Assembly (NCBI RefSeq): GCF_038725785.1
Contig: NZ_CP109796.1
Location: forward strand, 806,001-870,000
Length of the DNA: 64,000 nt
Direction of reading: 5' to 3'
DNA from: Termitidicoccus mucosus
GTDB lineage: Bacteria > Verrucomicrobiota > Verrucomicrobiia > Opitutales > Opitutaceae
How positions within the stretch are numbered: position 1 is the first letter of the stretch; every line of letters starts with the position of its first letter. The notes under the pieces were generated by a model. The model was not told the origin of the DNA. It saw only the letters and a list, made by a program, of their open reading frames with translations, and made no database searches. Position numbers and translations under genes: made by a program. Below, piece by piece: positions 29,905-37,611 of this stretch.

Positions 29905-30033
29905 CAAATGGATTATGAGTTTACCGTTGACTTGGCCATGCTGTCATTCAGGCACGAGGGTGCGGACGGACTGGTTATGGAAGGCAACACCTTCCAAAAT
30001 ACACCCTACCCCATTCTTGAAGTGGCAATTTGA
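29905..30033 (+). pseudogene. possible beta-helix protein C-terminal remnant
   Basis: The plus strand reads MDYEFTVDLAMLSFRHEGADGLVMEGNTFQNTPYPILEVAI before a stop. GLVMEGNTFQNT resembles a rung of right-handed beta-helix enzymes such as the GH110-like protein at 8739-10730 (VLIKGNTFLNP). Nothing upstream continues it convincingly. It may be the end of a lost glycosidase gene. Confidence 0.3.
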
Positions 30034-30072
30034 ACGTCGGGCCTCAACCTGCCGCCACTGAAATGTAACTCA

Positions 30073-30206
30073 GGGCATTTTTCGTTCAATTGATCGCAAA
30101 CAAGGCGGAGGGACGGCCTCCGTGCCGTCCGGTTTGGGTGAGCGCGGACGACACGGAGGCCGTCCCTCCAAAAACCATATGCGACGGAATAAACGAAAAA
30201 TGCTCT
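30073..30206. repeat. nested inverted repeat carrying REPIN family D
   Basis: The inner REPIN (30107-30169) has two GGAG units with stem GGACGGC, loop CTCCGT and GCCGTCC in inverted orientation. It is enclosed by a second imperfect inverted repeat, GCATTTTTCGTT and AACGAAAAATGC. The REP unit recurs singly at 42791-42813. The two-layer structure suggests insertion of a REPIN into an existing hairpin, or one composite element. Confidence 0.8.
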
Positions 30207-30319
30207 AAACGAAAATTGCCCCAATAGTGTGCATTCCCAGCGAAATCGGGTATATTTCGAACGGAATAAACCGGCGACGATATTATCTGAAACGTTCCAA
30301 ACCGCATTCAACAGGCCGG

Positions 30320-32509
30320 CTACACCCGGCGGACAAGACGAATTTTCGCTGGTTCGCCGCCGAGTTCCTCGAAGAGCACGAGGCGGTTCTGGTCGCGCAG
30401 CCATTCGGACGGGATATGATAATAACGCTGGGTCGCCACGCCGCTGGGCGCACCGACGAGGCTGCGCTTCATCCAGTCCATCCACGGCCCCATGGGGTCG
30501 CTTTCCGGGATGAGCCAGTGGCGTCCGAGGCAGCGGCCGTTGAGCCAGACCATGCCCTTGCCCATCGCGCCCAGATCGAACGCGAACGGGCCGCGCGCCG
30601 AAGGGCGCGGGAAAGTCGTCTCGAGCCATGCAAGCGGCGCGACGCGCGCGGCCGTTTTTTTCAACGGCTTCCACGGCGCGAAGCAGCCCGGGGCGTCAAA
30701 CACCCGGGCGCGCTCGCCCGCCAGTCCGGGCTGCATGCGCCAGGCGCCGCGCAAGGGGCGGCCATTCCAGCGGGCGGCCCCCCACAAGCCTTTGCGCTCC
30801 TCCGCCATGTTAGCGTAGCCGAGCATCCAGTCGCCCTTGATGAGGCCGAGCGCGCAACAAAGCAGCGACAGCCGGTGACTGCCGGCGGGCAGCGCGAGTT
30901 CGAAGCTTTGCTTGAAAGCCAGTCCGTCCAACAGTCCGCGGCGTTCGCGCAGCGGCCCTGGCGTGCTCGCGGCGAGCTTTCCGTCCACGAACACGTGCAC
31001 GATGTCGGCAGTGCCGTCGAGTTGCAGGCGGCGCGGCGCCCCGGCCTCGGATTTCGCGACGGCGAGCGTGGTTTCATACCAGCAGTAATCGGTCTCGTCG
31101 CGCGTGAGCGAGAGCTGTTCGACGGGCTTGGCCGAGACCCGCGGCGTCTGCAACGCGGCGAGCCACTCCTCCGGGAGCGGTTCCCTCCAGACGCGGAACG
31201 GTGCGAGACGGGCCGCGGTGCGGAATGCTCTCGTCACCGGGCGGGGGAGCGTGGCGGAGTCGAAGAGCACACGTCCGTTTTCCGCGATGATTTTCACGGA
31301 GCGCGGCGCGAGCGCATGGTCGCGGCCGTCATGGCGGATCGTCGCGGCGGCGTGCTCGTCGTCGTTGCAAAGAAACGCGACGCCGCCTTCGTAGGCGCAG
31401 ACAACCTGGGCGGGACCGGCAGACGCGATGCTCGGGCGTTCGGAGGCGAGCATCCGGTCGGCGCAGGCGAGAAGCGCGTGATTGAGTTTCGCGAGGTGCG
31501 CGGATTTCGTCGTGGGCAGGCCGTATTCGTCAAGCGGGGCGCCGAACTCGAAACTGGTTATATTAAGATACATGCCCTCGCGCCCGAAATTGGTGCCGCC
31601 GTGCCAGAGATAGTAGTTCACCCCCGCGCCGCCCGCGGCGAAAAAGCGGGCGGTGGAATAGGCGAGTTCCTCCGCCGGGCGCTTGGGCAGCAGACCGCCC
31701 CAAGTTTGATACCAGCCGACCCAGTTTTCCGTCCAGAGCGCGGGCAGTCCGGGATGTTTTTGGGAAAACGCGTCGAGCACCTCGTGGGCTCGAAAAGTGT
31801 TGATGGTTTCGAGGGAGCCGTCGGCGCTGGCGACGTCGTTCGGCCCGGCCTCGGCGGCGCGCCCCGCCGCGCAGGTGACCCACGGGATGCCGAGGTTGAG
31901 CGAGCGGGCGAGATCGACCGCCCATTGCAGGTAGGCGCGGCCCTCGTCGCCGTAGGTGGCGGCGATGTTGTCGTATTCGTTTTCAATCTGGGCGAGGATG
32001 ATGGGACCACCGTTGGGCGCGCAGAGCGGGCGGATGATTTCCGCGACGAGGCGGACCCAGCGCTCCATCTCGCGCTTGAACGGCTCGTTGTCGGTGCGCA
32101 TCTGCACGCCGGGAAGCTCGCGCAGCCACGCGGGCAGGCCGCCGTAGTTGGTCTCGGCGCAGACATAGGGGCCGATGCGGAGGATCACATGCAGGCCGTG
32201 CTCCTGCGCGAGGCGGCAGAAGCGGGGAAGATCGAGACGGTCGGAAAAATCAAGGACACCGCGACGGCGCTCGTGGTGGTTCCAGAACACATAGGTCTCG
32301 ATGGTGTTGAGGCCGCCGCGGCGGGCCTGCTTCATGAGCGCCGGCCACATGGCGGGCGTGCTCCGCGGGTAGTGCATGGCGCCGCTGAGGATGAGCGTGC
32401 GGCAGCCGTCGATGAGCAGTGCGCGCTGGTCGAAGGATACGTTTTTCGGGGCGAATGCGGAGTGCGGGATGCGAGGTGCGGGATGAGTCGAGGATGGTGC
32501 TGTTTTCAT
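30320..32509 (-). CDS. beta-galactosidase, glycoside hydrolase family 35
   Basis: This 729-residue protein has the GH35 TIM-barrel with LSGAMHYPRSTPAMWPALMKQARRGGLNTIETYVFWN, LRIGPYVCAETNYGGLPAWL, the acid/base Glu in PIILAQIENEYD and the nucleophile Glu in LPALWTENWVGWYQTWG. Beta-sandwich domains follow (YCWYETTL, WLNGRCLGRHWLI). There is no clear signal peptide, so it may be cytoplasmic. The perfect palindrome at 32576-32595 lies 67 bp upstream, identical in its core to that beside the LacI gene. It probably releases galactose (or arabinose-like sugars) from oligosaccharides and is induced through the LacI protein. Confidence 0.9.
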   Translation of the reverse strand: MKTAPSSTHPAPRIPHSAFAPKNVSFDQRALLIDGCRTLILSGAMHYPRSTPAMWPALMKQARRGGLNTIETYVFWNHHERRRGVLDFSDRLDLPRFCRLAQEHGLHVILRIGPYVCAETNYGGLPAWLRELPGVQMRTDNEPFKREMERWVRLVAEIIRPLCAPNGGPIILAQIENEYDNIAATYGDEGRAYLQWAVDLARSLNLGIPWVTCAAGRAAEAGPNDVASADGSLETINTFRAHEVLDAFSQKHPGLPALWTENWVGWYQTWGGLLPKRPAEELAYSTARFFAAGGAGVNYYLWHGGTNFGREGMYLNITSFEFGAPLDEYGLPTTKSAHLAKLNHALLACADRMLASERPSIASAGPAQVVCAYEGGVAFLCNDDEHAAATIRHDGRDHALAPRSVKIIAENGRVLFDSATLPRPVTRAFRTAARLAPFRVWREPLPEEWLAALQTPRVSAKPVEQLSLTRDETDYCWYETTLAVAKSEAGAPRRLQLDGTADIVHVFVDGKLAASTPGPLRERRGLLDGLAFKQSFELALPAGSHRLSLLCCALGLIKGDWMLGYANMAEERKGLWGAARWNGRPLRGAWRMQPGLAGERARVFDAPGCFAPWKPLKKTAARVAPLAWLETTFPRPSARGPFAFDLGAMGKGMVWLNGRCLGRHWLIPESDPMGPWMDWMKRSLVGAPSGVATQRYYHIPSEWLRDQNRLVLFEELGGEPAKIRLVRRV

Positions 32510-32575
32510 GAGGCGGAGGCGTTCCGGGGTTGCGATGGGTCGCGAGGAAAGGATGCAAACCGGAGGGCGGCAAGG

Positions 32576-32595
32576 TTTCGTAAACGTTTACGAAA
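32576..32595. promoter_or_regulatory. LacI-type operator, 20-bp perfect palindrome
   Basis: TTTCGTAAACGTTTACGAAA is fully self-complementary with the central CG typical of LacI-family operators. It lies 67-86 bp upstream of the GH35 start. The 16-bp core recurs at 33934-33949 next to the LacI-family gene, so autoregulation and control of GH35 are likely. Confidence 0.85.
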
Positions 32596-32664
32596 ATCAA
32601 GCTCAATATTTGCAAGAAAGGGATCCCGCACGGGTGTGGAGTGGCGGGACGGACACGGACGCGC

Positions 32665-32801
32665 CGGCACGTGGCGCAGGCATCCTGCCTGCCGTCGATC
32701 CATTATCGCGCGAAGCGCGGCATTTGTTTTTTGAAAGGAGAGTCAGCGGCGCTTCGCGCCTTCGGTTCTGCTGGCAGGCAGGATGCCTGCGCTACGTGCC
32801 G
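32665..32801. repeat. REPIN, family F full copy
   Basis: The outer arms carry GTGG or GTAG heads, stem GCAGGC, loop ATCCT and GCCTGC, with about 28 complementary bases. Inside are hairpins GCGCGAAGCGCGGC and GGCGCTTCGCGCC around a T-rich stretch. The lacI-family gene ends inside the right arm, and its TAG stop is the GTAG head. Confidence 0.85.
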
Positions 32802-33877
32802 GGCCGCGCGGGGCGCAGGCAGCGGCAGGACCGGCGCTTCACGAAATCGGGGATGATGAGATATTCCTTCCGCAACGCGCCTCGCGCGGCCCGGAGCTTG
32901 CGCGTGCCGAGTTGCGTGGCGAGCAGGGTGAGGGTCTCGACCACGCGGGGAATGTGCACGTCGAAGGTGGTCAGCGGCGGGTCCAGCTCGGAGGTGACCG
33001 CGAGGTTGTCGTAGCCGATCAGGCTGATGTCGTCCGGCACGCGGAGCCCGGCGTCGCGCGCGGCCTTGCGCCCGCCGATGGCGAGCCAGTCGGAGGCAAA
33101 AATAACGGCCGAGGGACGGACTCGTTTTTTGAGGAGCGGCAGCACGGCGGCGCACGCGCCGTCCTTGTTGCAGGCGGCGGCGTCCAGCGCGACAACCCAC
33201 TCCGGGCGGACGGGCAGGTTGAACTCCGCCATCGCCGCCGGGAACGTTTCCAGATAGTTGTGGAAATACTGCTCGCCCGAGGGCCCCGTGACCATCGCGA
33301 TGCGCTCATGGCCGAGCGCGGCGAGATACTGCACCGCCATGCCACAACTGCGGCTCGTGTCGGCCATGAGCGACACCTGGTCCTCGTGCGCCGAGCGCTT
33401 GTCGTAGAGGATGGCGGGGATGCCCAGCCCGTGCGCGACGTCAAACGCCGGCGCCTCGAAGTGCCCGTAAAACAGTCCCACGTCCACGCCTTCGGCCTGG
33501 GCGCGCAGTTCCTCGTCGTCCTTGTAATAGAGCACGCGCAATTCCGCGCCGTGCTCCGCCAGGCTGGCGCGCAGGGCCTCGATGAGATTGAGCGCGGCGG
33601 GGTTGATCTCGCGGTTCGGCCCGTAGTAGGGGGCGAAAAAAAGCCCGAGTTGAAGCGAGGGGCGGTGGCGCAGCCGGCGGGCGGCGCCATTGGGCAGAAA
33701 ATTGTGTGCGCGCGCCGCCTCCAGCACGCGGCGGCGGGTGTCGGGGTTCACCCCGTAGCGGTTGTTGAGCGCCCGCGAGACGGTGCCGATGCTCACGCCG
33801 ACGAGGCGGGCGAGGCTCTTGATATCGACCGGGGCGGAGGCGGCGGACGGGACGGGGGCTTTGGATTTTGCAGCCAT
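32792..33877 (-). CDS. LacI-family transcriptional regulator
   Basis: I prefer ATG at 33877, since the alternative at 33934 overlaps the operator. The 361-residue protein starts MAAKSKAPVPSAASAP and has the LacI HTH (VDIKSLARLVGVSIGTVSRALNNRYGVNPDTRRRVLEAA). The periplasmic-binding-protein-like sensor domain follows (LGLFFAPYYG, GIPAILYDKRS, HERIAMVTGPSGEQYFHNYLETF, PSAVIFASDWLAIGGRKAARDAGLRVPDDISLIGYDN). It probably represses GH35 and the divergent large secreted protein through the TCGTAAACGTTTACGA palindromes, with a sugar as inducer. The C-terminal residues CRCLRPARPGT are encoded by REPIN sequence. Confidence 0.9.
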   Translation of the reverse strand: MAAKSKAPVPSAASAPVDIKSLARLVGVSIGTVSRALNNRYGVNPDTRRRVLEAARAHNFLPNGAARRLRHRPSLQLGLFFAPYYGPNREINPAALNLIEALRASLAEHGAELRVLYYKDDEELRAQAEGVDVGLFYGHFEAPAFDVAHGLGIPAILYDKRSAHEDQVSLMADTSRSCGMAVQYLAALGHERIAMVTGPSGEQYFHNYLETFPAAMAEFNLPVRPEWVVALDAAACNKDGACAAVLPLLKKRVRPSAVIFASDWLAIGGRKAARDAGLRVPDDISLIGYDNLAVTSELDPPLTTFDVHIPRVVETLTLLATQLGTRKLRAARGALRKEYLIIPDFVKRRSCRCLRPARPGT

Positions 33878-33933
33878 GGAATTCCGGACAAAATGAGGCG
33901 CGCGACGGCGAAGGGCAAGTTTTTGCATTGACA

Positions 33934-33949
33934 TCGTAAACGTTTACGA
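33934..33949. promoter_or_regulatory. LacI-type operator between divergent genes
   Basis: TCGTAAACGTTTACGA is a 16-bp perfect palindrome, identical to the core of the site at 32576-32595. It ends 4 bp before the ATG at 33954, and so would block initiation of the divergent 1170-residue gene as well as the lacI promoter. Confidence 0.85.
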
Positions 33950-33953
33950 ACCT

Positions 33954-36900
33954 ATGATGCGCATCATGCCGGAACTACCCTTCCCTAAGCTCGCCGCCTG
34001 CCTGCTTGCCTGCGCGGCGTTTGTCTCCGCGCCTCTTTGCGCGTCCGACTCCGACGCCACGCTGCTCGTCGAACCCGAGACGTTCGTCGCGCTCGGCTCG
34101 TGGCAAAAAACCGGGATTCACATCCAGTCCAGCAACATGCCGGGAACCGCCTTCGCCGGCGTCAACATCACGCGCCCCGGCGTTTACCAGATCTGGACGC
34201 GCACGCAGGATTTTCCCGCCAGCCAGCCCGGAACCCGCCGCTGCCTCATCAAGCTCGACGGGCGGCCCGCGGCCCGCGAGTCGGGCCAGCATGGAAAGGA
34301 CGGCTGGTACTGGGAGCACGTGGGCGAGGCGCGGCTGGAGGCAGGAGTGCGGTTGCTGGAAATCGAGGACTCCGCGCGGTTCTACGCGCGCCTCGATGCG
34401 GTTCTGCTGACTGCGGGCGGACTGGACCCGAACAGCGTGGGCCGGGATGCGCTGAACAAATACCGCGTGGACGTCGTGCAGCCGCGCCGCGTCGCGCCCG
34501 GTGGCGAGATGAAGCCCGCCGCCCCCGACCGCGAAGCGCCCCCGCTGGCGGCGCTGGACGCGCCCGGCGCCACGCTGGTGTTTCGTGCGGCGCGGGCAGA
34601 GGACGGCTCGGCCCGCGTATGGCGCGAGGTCGCGCACAAGACAGCCGGCGGCCCGGCAGTCACGGTCGAGGCGGGCGTGGAGCCGTTGATAGTGATCGGA
34701 AGCGCGGAAAACACCGCGTCGTTCGAGGGATATTTTCCGGGATGGAAAGGGAACGCGGTGGCGGAGTGGCGGCTGGGCGGGCGGGTGCTTTCACGCCCGG
34801 CGGACCCGCGCGATCCGTTTGTCGCCGGAGAGCAGGCAAGACTCGAGCCCGTCGCGGCGCGGCGCATAAAAACCGTCGGCGGCGCGGACGCGGTCGAAGT
34901 GGAATACCGCGAGATTCTGCCCGCCGGAGCCGCTTCGGGGCGCGCGCCGAAAACCGCCCGCGCCCTCTGGCACGCGCCGACGGAGGGCTTTGCCACGCGC
35001 GTGGAGGTGGAGCATGAGACGGAGGCGGACGGCTGGTATTCGTTCGCGTTTGCCTCCGGCGCCGCCGTGCCCCGCGACGAGGTGGCCGCGGTGCAACTGC
35101 CGCCATTGTTTCAATTCCGCCGGGTGCCGGACGCGGCGGAGATGATCACGTCCTCGCTGACCTCGCATCCGTTTGCACTGGTCGAGCGCCGCGCAAAAGG
35201 AGACGCCGCCGGGGTGACCTTCGGTGTGGTCGCCGCGCCAGAGTTTCTCTCGCGCGAATGGCCGACGAAGCACAACGCACGTTGCGGGTTCGCCCTGGTC
35301 GCCCCGTCGGGCGATGCGCAGGGATGGATTTTCGCGCCCATCCTGGGCGGGGACAACTCGCACGCGAAGCGTGGCGAAAAAGTGCGCGCGACCTGGTGGG
35401 CGGTGGCCGCGCCGCAGTCGTGGGCGGAAGTCATGCGCGCGGCCGACACGAAGATCTTCGGGCTCGCCGACTACCGCGAACCGGTCGCCGCCTCGCTCAC
35501 GGAGCAGGCGCTCAACATCATCGACCTGATGGCTGACGACGAGGCTTCGGGCTGGGATGCGCGGCTGAAGGGGCCGGCGAACATCGAGAGCCCGAACACC
35601 GTGACGCACGCCGCTCCCCTGGCCTATTTCACGGCAGCCCGGCTCACGCGCGACGAGGCGTTTTTCGACCGCCGCGCGCTGCCCGCGCTGGAGTATCTGC
35701 TCAGCCGCCCAAGCGCGCATTTCGCCCTGAGCGCGGAGGGCAATCTTTACGTCACGAAACGAACCGCCCGCATCGACTTCAAAAACATTTTTTTCGGCTC
35801 CGCCGTCTGGCAGGGCGCGGACGACCTCACGGGCGGCCTGAATCCATGGCTGCTCGACTACATGCGCACCGCCGAGGGGCGCCCGCTCAAGCCCGCCAAC
35901 AACAGCGCCGAGACCGACTGGTCGGGCTGGCTGGCGCTGCTCCGCCAAAAGCCGGATGCCGCCCTGCTCAAGCGCGTGCAGGCCAATGTGGACGGCTGGA
36001 TCAAGCGCGCCTTTGAGGACAATCCCGCTCTGGGCAAAACGGCCGGCATCCAGCCGTTCTACAATGTCACATTTTATCCCTACTGGTGGGACCTGCTCGA
36101 CCTGTGGCAGCTCACCGGCGAGCCGCGTTATCTCGACGCGGCCCGGTCCGGCGCCTGGCAGACCGTGGCCGGCCAGTGGGTGACGCCGACGCCGGGCAAG
36201 GGAACGCTCACGTTGTATCCTGAAAACAAATACACCAGCCTGCACCACGTCTGGTGGCGGGGCGACAAGACCTGGCGCATGGGCTGGCCCGAGGGCATCA
36301 AGCCGCACGTCCGCGCGCGCGTCTCCTTTGCGATTCCCGAAAAAACCGTTCCCGACTGGGTCGTGTCGCCCTCCGGCCTCGGCGTGGAGCAGCCGATCAC
36401 GTATTTCAGCGCGTCGGACAAGATGAGCAACATCCAGCTCGCCGTCTGGGCGCCGAGCCTGCTGCGCCTTTACGGCGGGACGGGCGACGATTACTGGCGC
36501 GTGTTCGCCCGCAACGCCATCATCGGGCGCGGCGCAAATTATCCCGGTTATTATCTCTCCGATTATATCGACGTGATGCAGCGGCCCGACTATCCGCGCG
36601 CGGGGCCGGACCTGACTTCGTTTTACTGGCACCACGTGCCGGTGCACCTGGCGATGCTGCTCGACTATCTCGTCACCGACGCCGACGTGCGCACGAAGGG
36701 CGCGGTGCGCTTCCCCTATGCGCGCCAGCAGGGCTACGTGTGGTTCACCTCGCGCGTTTACGGCGGGCGCGCTGGACGGGTTTTCGACGACGAGGACTGC
36801 CGCCTGTGGCTGGACCGGACGAAATTCCGCGTGGACACGCCGCTGGTCGATTATTTCGGCGCGCGCGGGAAAAACCAGTTTCACCTCGTGCTGCTCAACC

Positions 36901-37466
36901 AGTCCCGCGGCGAGGTCACGGCGGGCATCGAACTCGACACCGCCGTGCTCGGGATTGCACCCGGCGCCCGCCCGGACCTTCGCACCGCCTGCGACCCGGA
37001 AAAAAAGACCAAGCTCGTGCTCAAGAAGGACGGCCGCCGCCTCGTCACGCTTCCGCCCGGCGGGCTCGCCGTGCTCACGTTTGACGCGGCGGAGGAAACA
37101 GTGACCCCGGTCATTCCCAAGCTCGAAACCAGGCCGGTCTCGGCGGACCTCGGGAAAACGTGGGGCGAAATGCGGGCGTTCCGCATCCGCTCGCCCTTTG
37201 GCAACGACGCGGTGTATGTCGTGCTGGACGGCCGGCCCGGCTCGGGGGCGACCGCGCGGCTGGAGATCGAAGGCGGCGACGACGCTCCTGCCGGTGGCGG
37301 CCCGCGTGCCGATGCGTTCCCGTATGAATTTTCCATCCCGCGCGTGGACATGACACGCGACATCCGTCTGAGGCTTCACCTTGCCGAGTCCGGCCAGCCG
37401 GAGACCGCGACACCGTGGTTCGAGCTTCCCGGCACGAAGGAAAAGGCTGAAGGGCTGAAAAACTGA
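33954..37466 (+). CDS. large secreted protein, probable new carbohydrate-active enzyme
   Basis: This protein of about 1170 residues starts MMRIMPELPFPKLAACLLACAAFVSAPLCASDS (ATG at 33966 is also possible), a clear signal peptide. The N-terminal part has a carbohydrate-binding-like beta domain (LVEPETFVALGSWQKTGIHIQSSNMPGTAFAGVNITRPGVYQIWTRT). The middle (about residues 510-900) is rich in aromatic helical pairs such as WDLLDLWQLTGEPRYLDAARSGAW and TSFYWHHVPVHLAMLLDYL, suggesting an (alpha/alpha) toroid as in six-hairpin glycosidases and polysaccharide lyases. A beta-rich tail follows. I cannot assign a CAZy family. Its operator ties it to the GH35/LacI regulon. Confidence 0.7.
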   Translation: MMRIMPELPFPKLAACLLACAAFVSAPLCASDSDATLLVEPETFVALGSWQKTGIHIQSSNMPGTAFAGVNITRPGVYQIWTRTQDFPASQPGTRRCLIKLDGRPAARESGQHGKDGWYWEHVGEARLEAGVRLLEIEDSARFYARLDAVLLTAGGLDPNSVGRDALNKYRVDVVQPRRVAPGGEMKPAAPDREAPPLAALDAPGATLVFRAARAEDGSARVWREVAHKTAGGPAVTVEAGVEPLIVIGSAENTASFEGYFPGWKGNAVAEWRLGGRVLSRPADPRDPFVAGEQARLEPVAARRIKTVGGADAVEVEYREILPAGAASGRAPKTARALWHAPTEGFATRVEVEHETEADGWYSFAFASGAAVPRDEVAAVQLPPLFQFRRVPDAAEMITSSLTSHPFALVERRAKGDAAGVTFGVVAAPEFLSREWPTKHNARCGFALVAPSGDAQGWIFAPILGGDNSHAKRGEKVRATWWAVAAPQSWAEVMRAADTKIFGLADYREPVAASLTEQALNIIDLMADDEASGWDARLKGPANIESPNTVTHAAPLAYFTAARLTRDEAFFDRRALPALEYLLSRPSAHFALSAEGNLYVTKRTARIDFKNIFFGSAVWQGADDLTGGLNPWLLDYMRTAEGRPLKPANNSAETDWSGWLALLRQKPDAALLKRVQANVDGWIKRAFEDNPALGKTAGIQPFYNVTFYPYWWDLLDLWQLTGEPRYLDAARSGAWQTVAGQWVTPTPGKGTLTLYPENKYTSLHHVWWRGDKTWRMGWPEGIKPHVRARVSFAIPEKTVPDWVVSPSGLGVEQPITYFSASDKMSNIQLAVWAPSLLRLYGGTGDDYWRVFARNAIIGRGANYPGYYLSDYIDVMQRPDYPRAGPDLTSFYWHHVPVHLAMLLDYLVTDADVRTKGAVRFPYARQQGYVWFTSRVYGGRAGRVFDDEDCRLWLDRTKFRVDTPLVDYFGARGKNQFHLVLLNQSRGEVTAGIELDTAVLGIAPGARPDLRTACDPEKKTKLVLKKDGRRLVTLPPGGLAVLTFDAAEETVTPVIPKLETRPVSADLGKTWGEMRAFRIRSPFGNDAVYVVLDGRPGSGATARLEIEGGDDAPAGGGPRADAFPYEFSIPRVDMTRDIRLRLHLAESGQPETATPWFELPGTKEKAEGLKN

Positions 37467-37501
37467 AGGACTGAAAAGACCTCTCATCCACGCATATGAA
37501 A

Positions 37502-37580
37502 TCTTTCTTCTTTCCTCTTTATCTTTATCTTTCTCGCTTTTGGGCACATCGCGGAAAAGAGAAAGATAAAGAGGAAAGGA
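37502..37580. repeat. low-complexity inverted repeat (CTTTCTTC/GAAAG words)
   Basis: The left arm is pyrimidine words TCTTTCTTC, TTTCCTC, TTTATC, TTTATC, TTTCTC, and the right arm is GAGAAAG, ATAAAG, AGGAAAGGA. About 23 bp lie between the arms. The same words form the repeat at 47265-47377. It lies between the large secreted protein and SSS symporter genes. Confidence 0.75.
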
Positions 37581-37611
37581 CTGTTGAATCAATTTAGTCA
37601 CCTCTTCCGCC

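Larger units (their letters stand above)
29680..30319. other. intergenic region with remnant and nested repeat
   Basis: This 640-bp stretch separates the TonB receptor and GH35 genes, both on the minus strand. It holds the possible beta-helix remnant, one ACCGTTGAC site at 29923-29931, and the nested inverted repeat at 30073-30206. No intact gene is visible. It should contain the receptor promoter. Confidence 0.5.
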
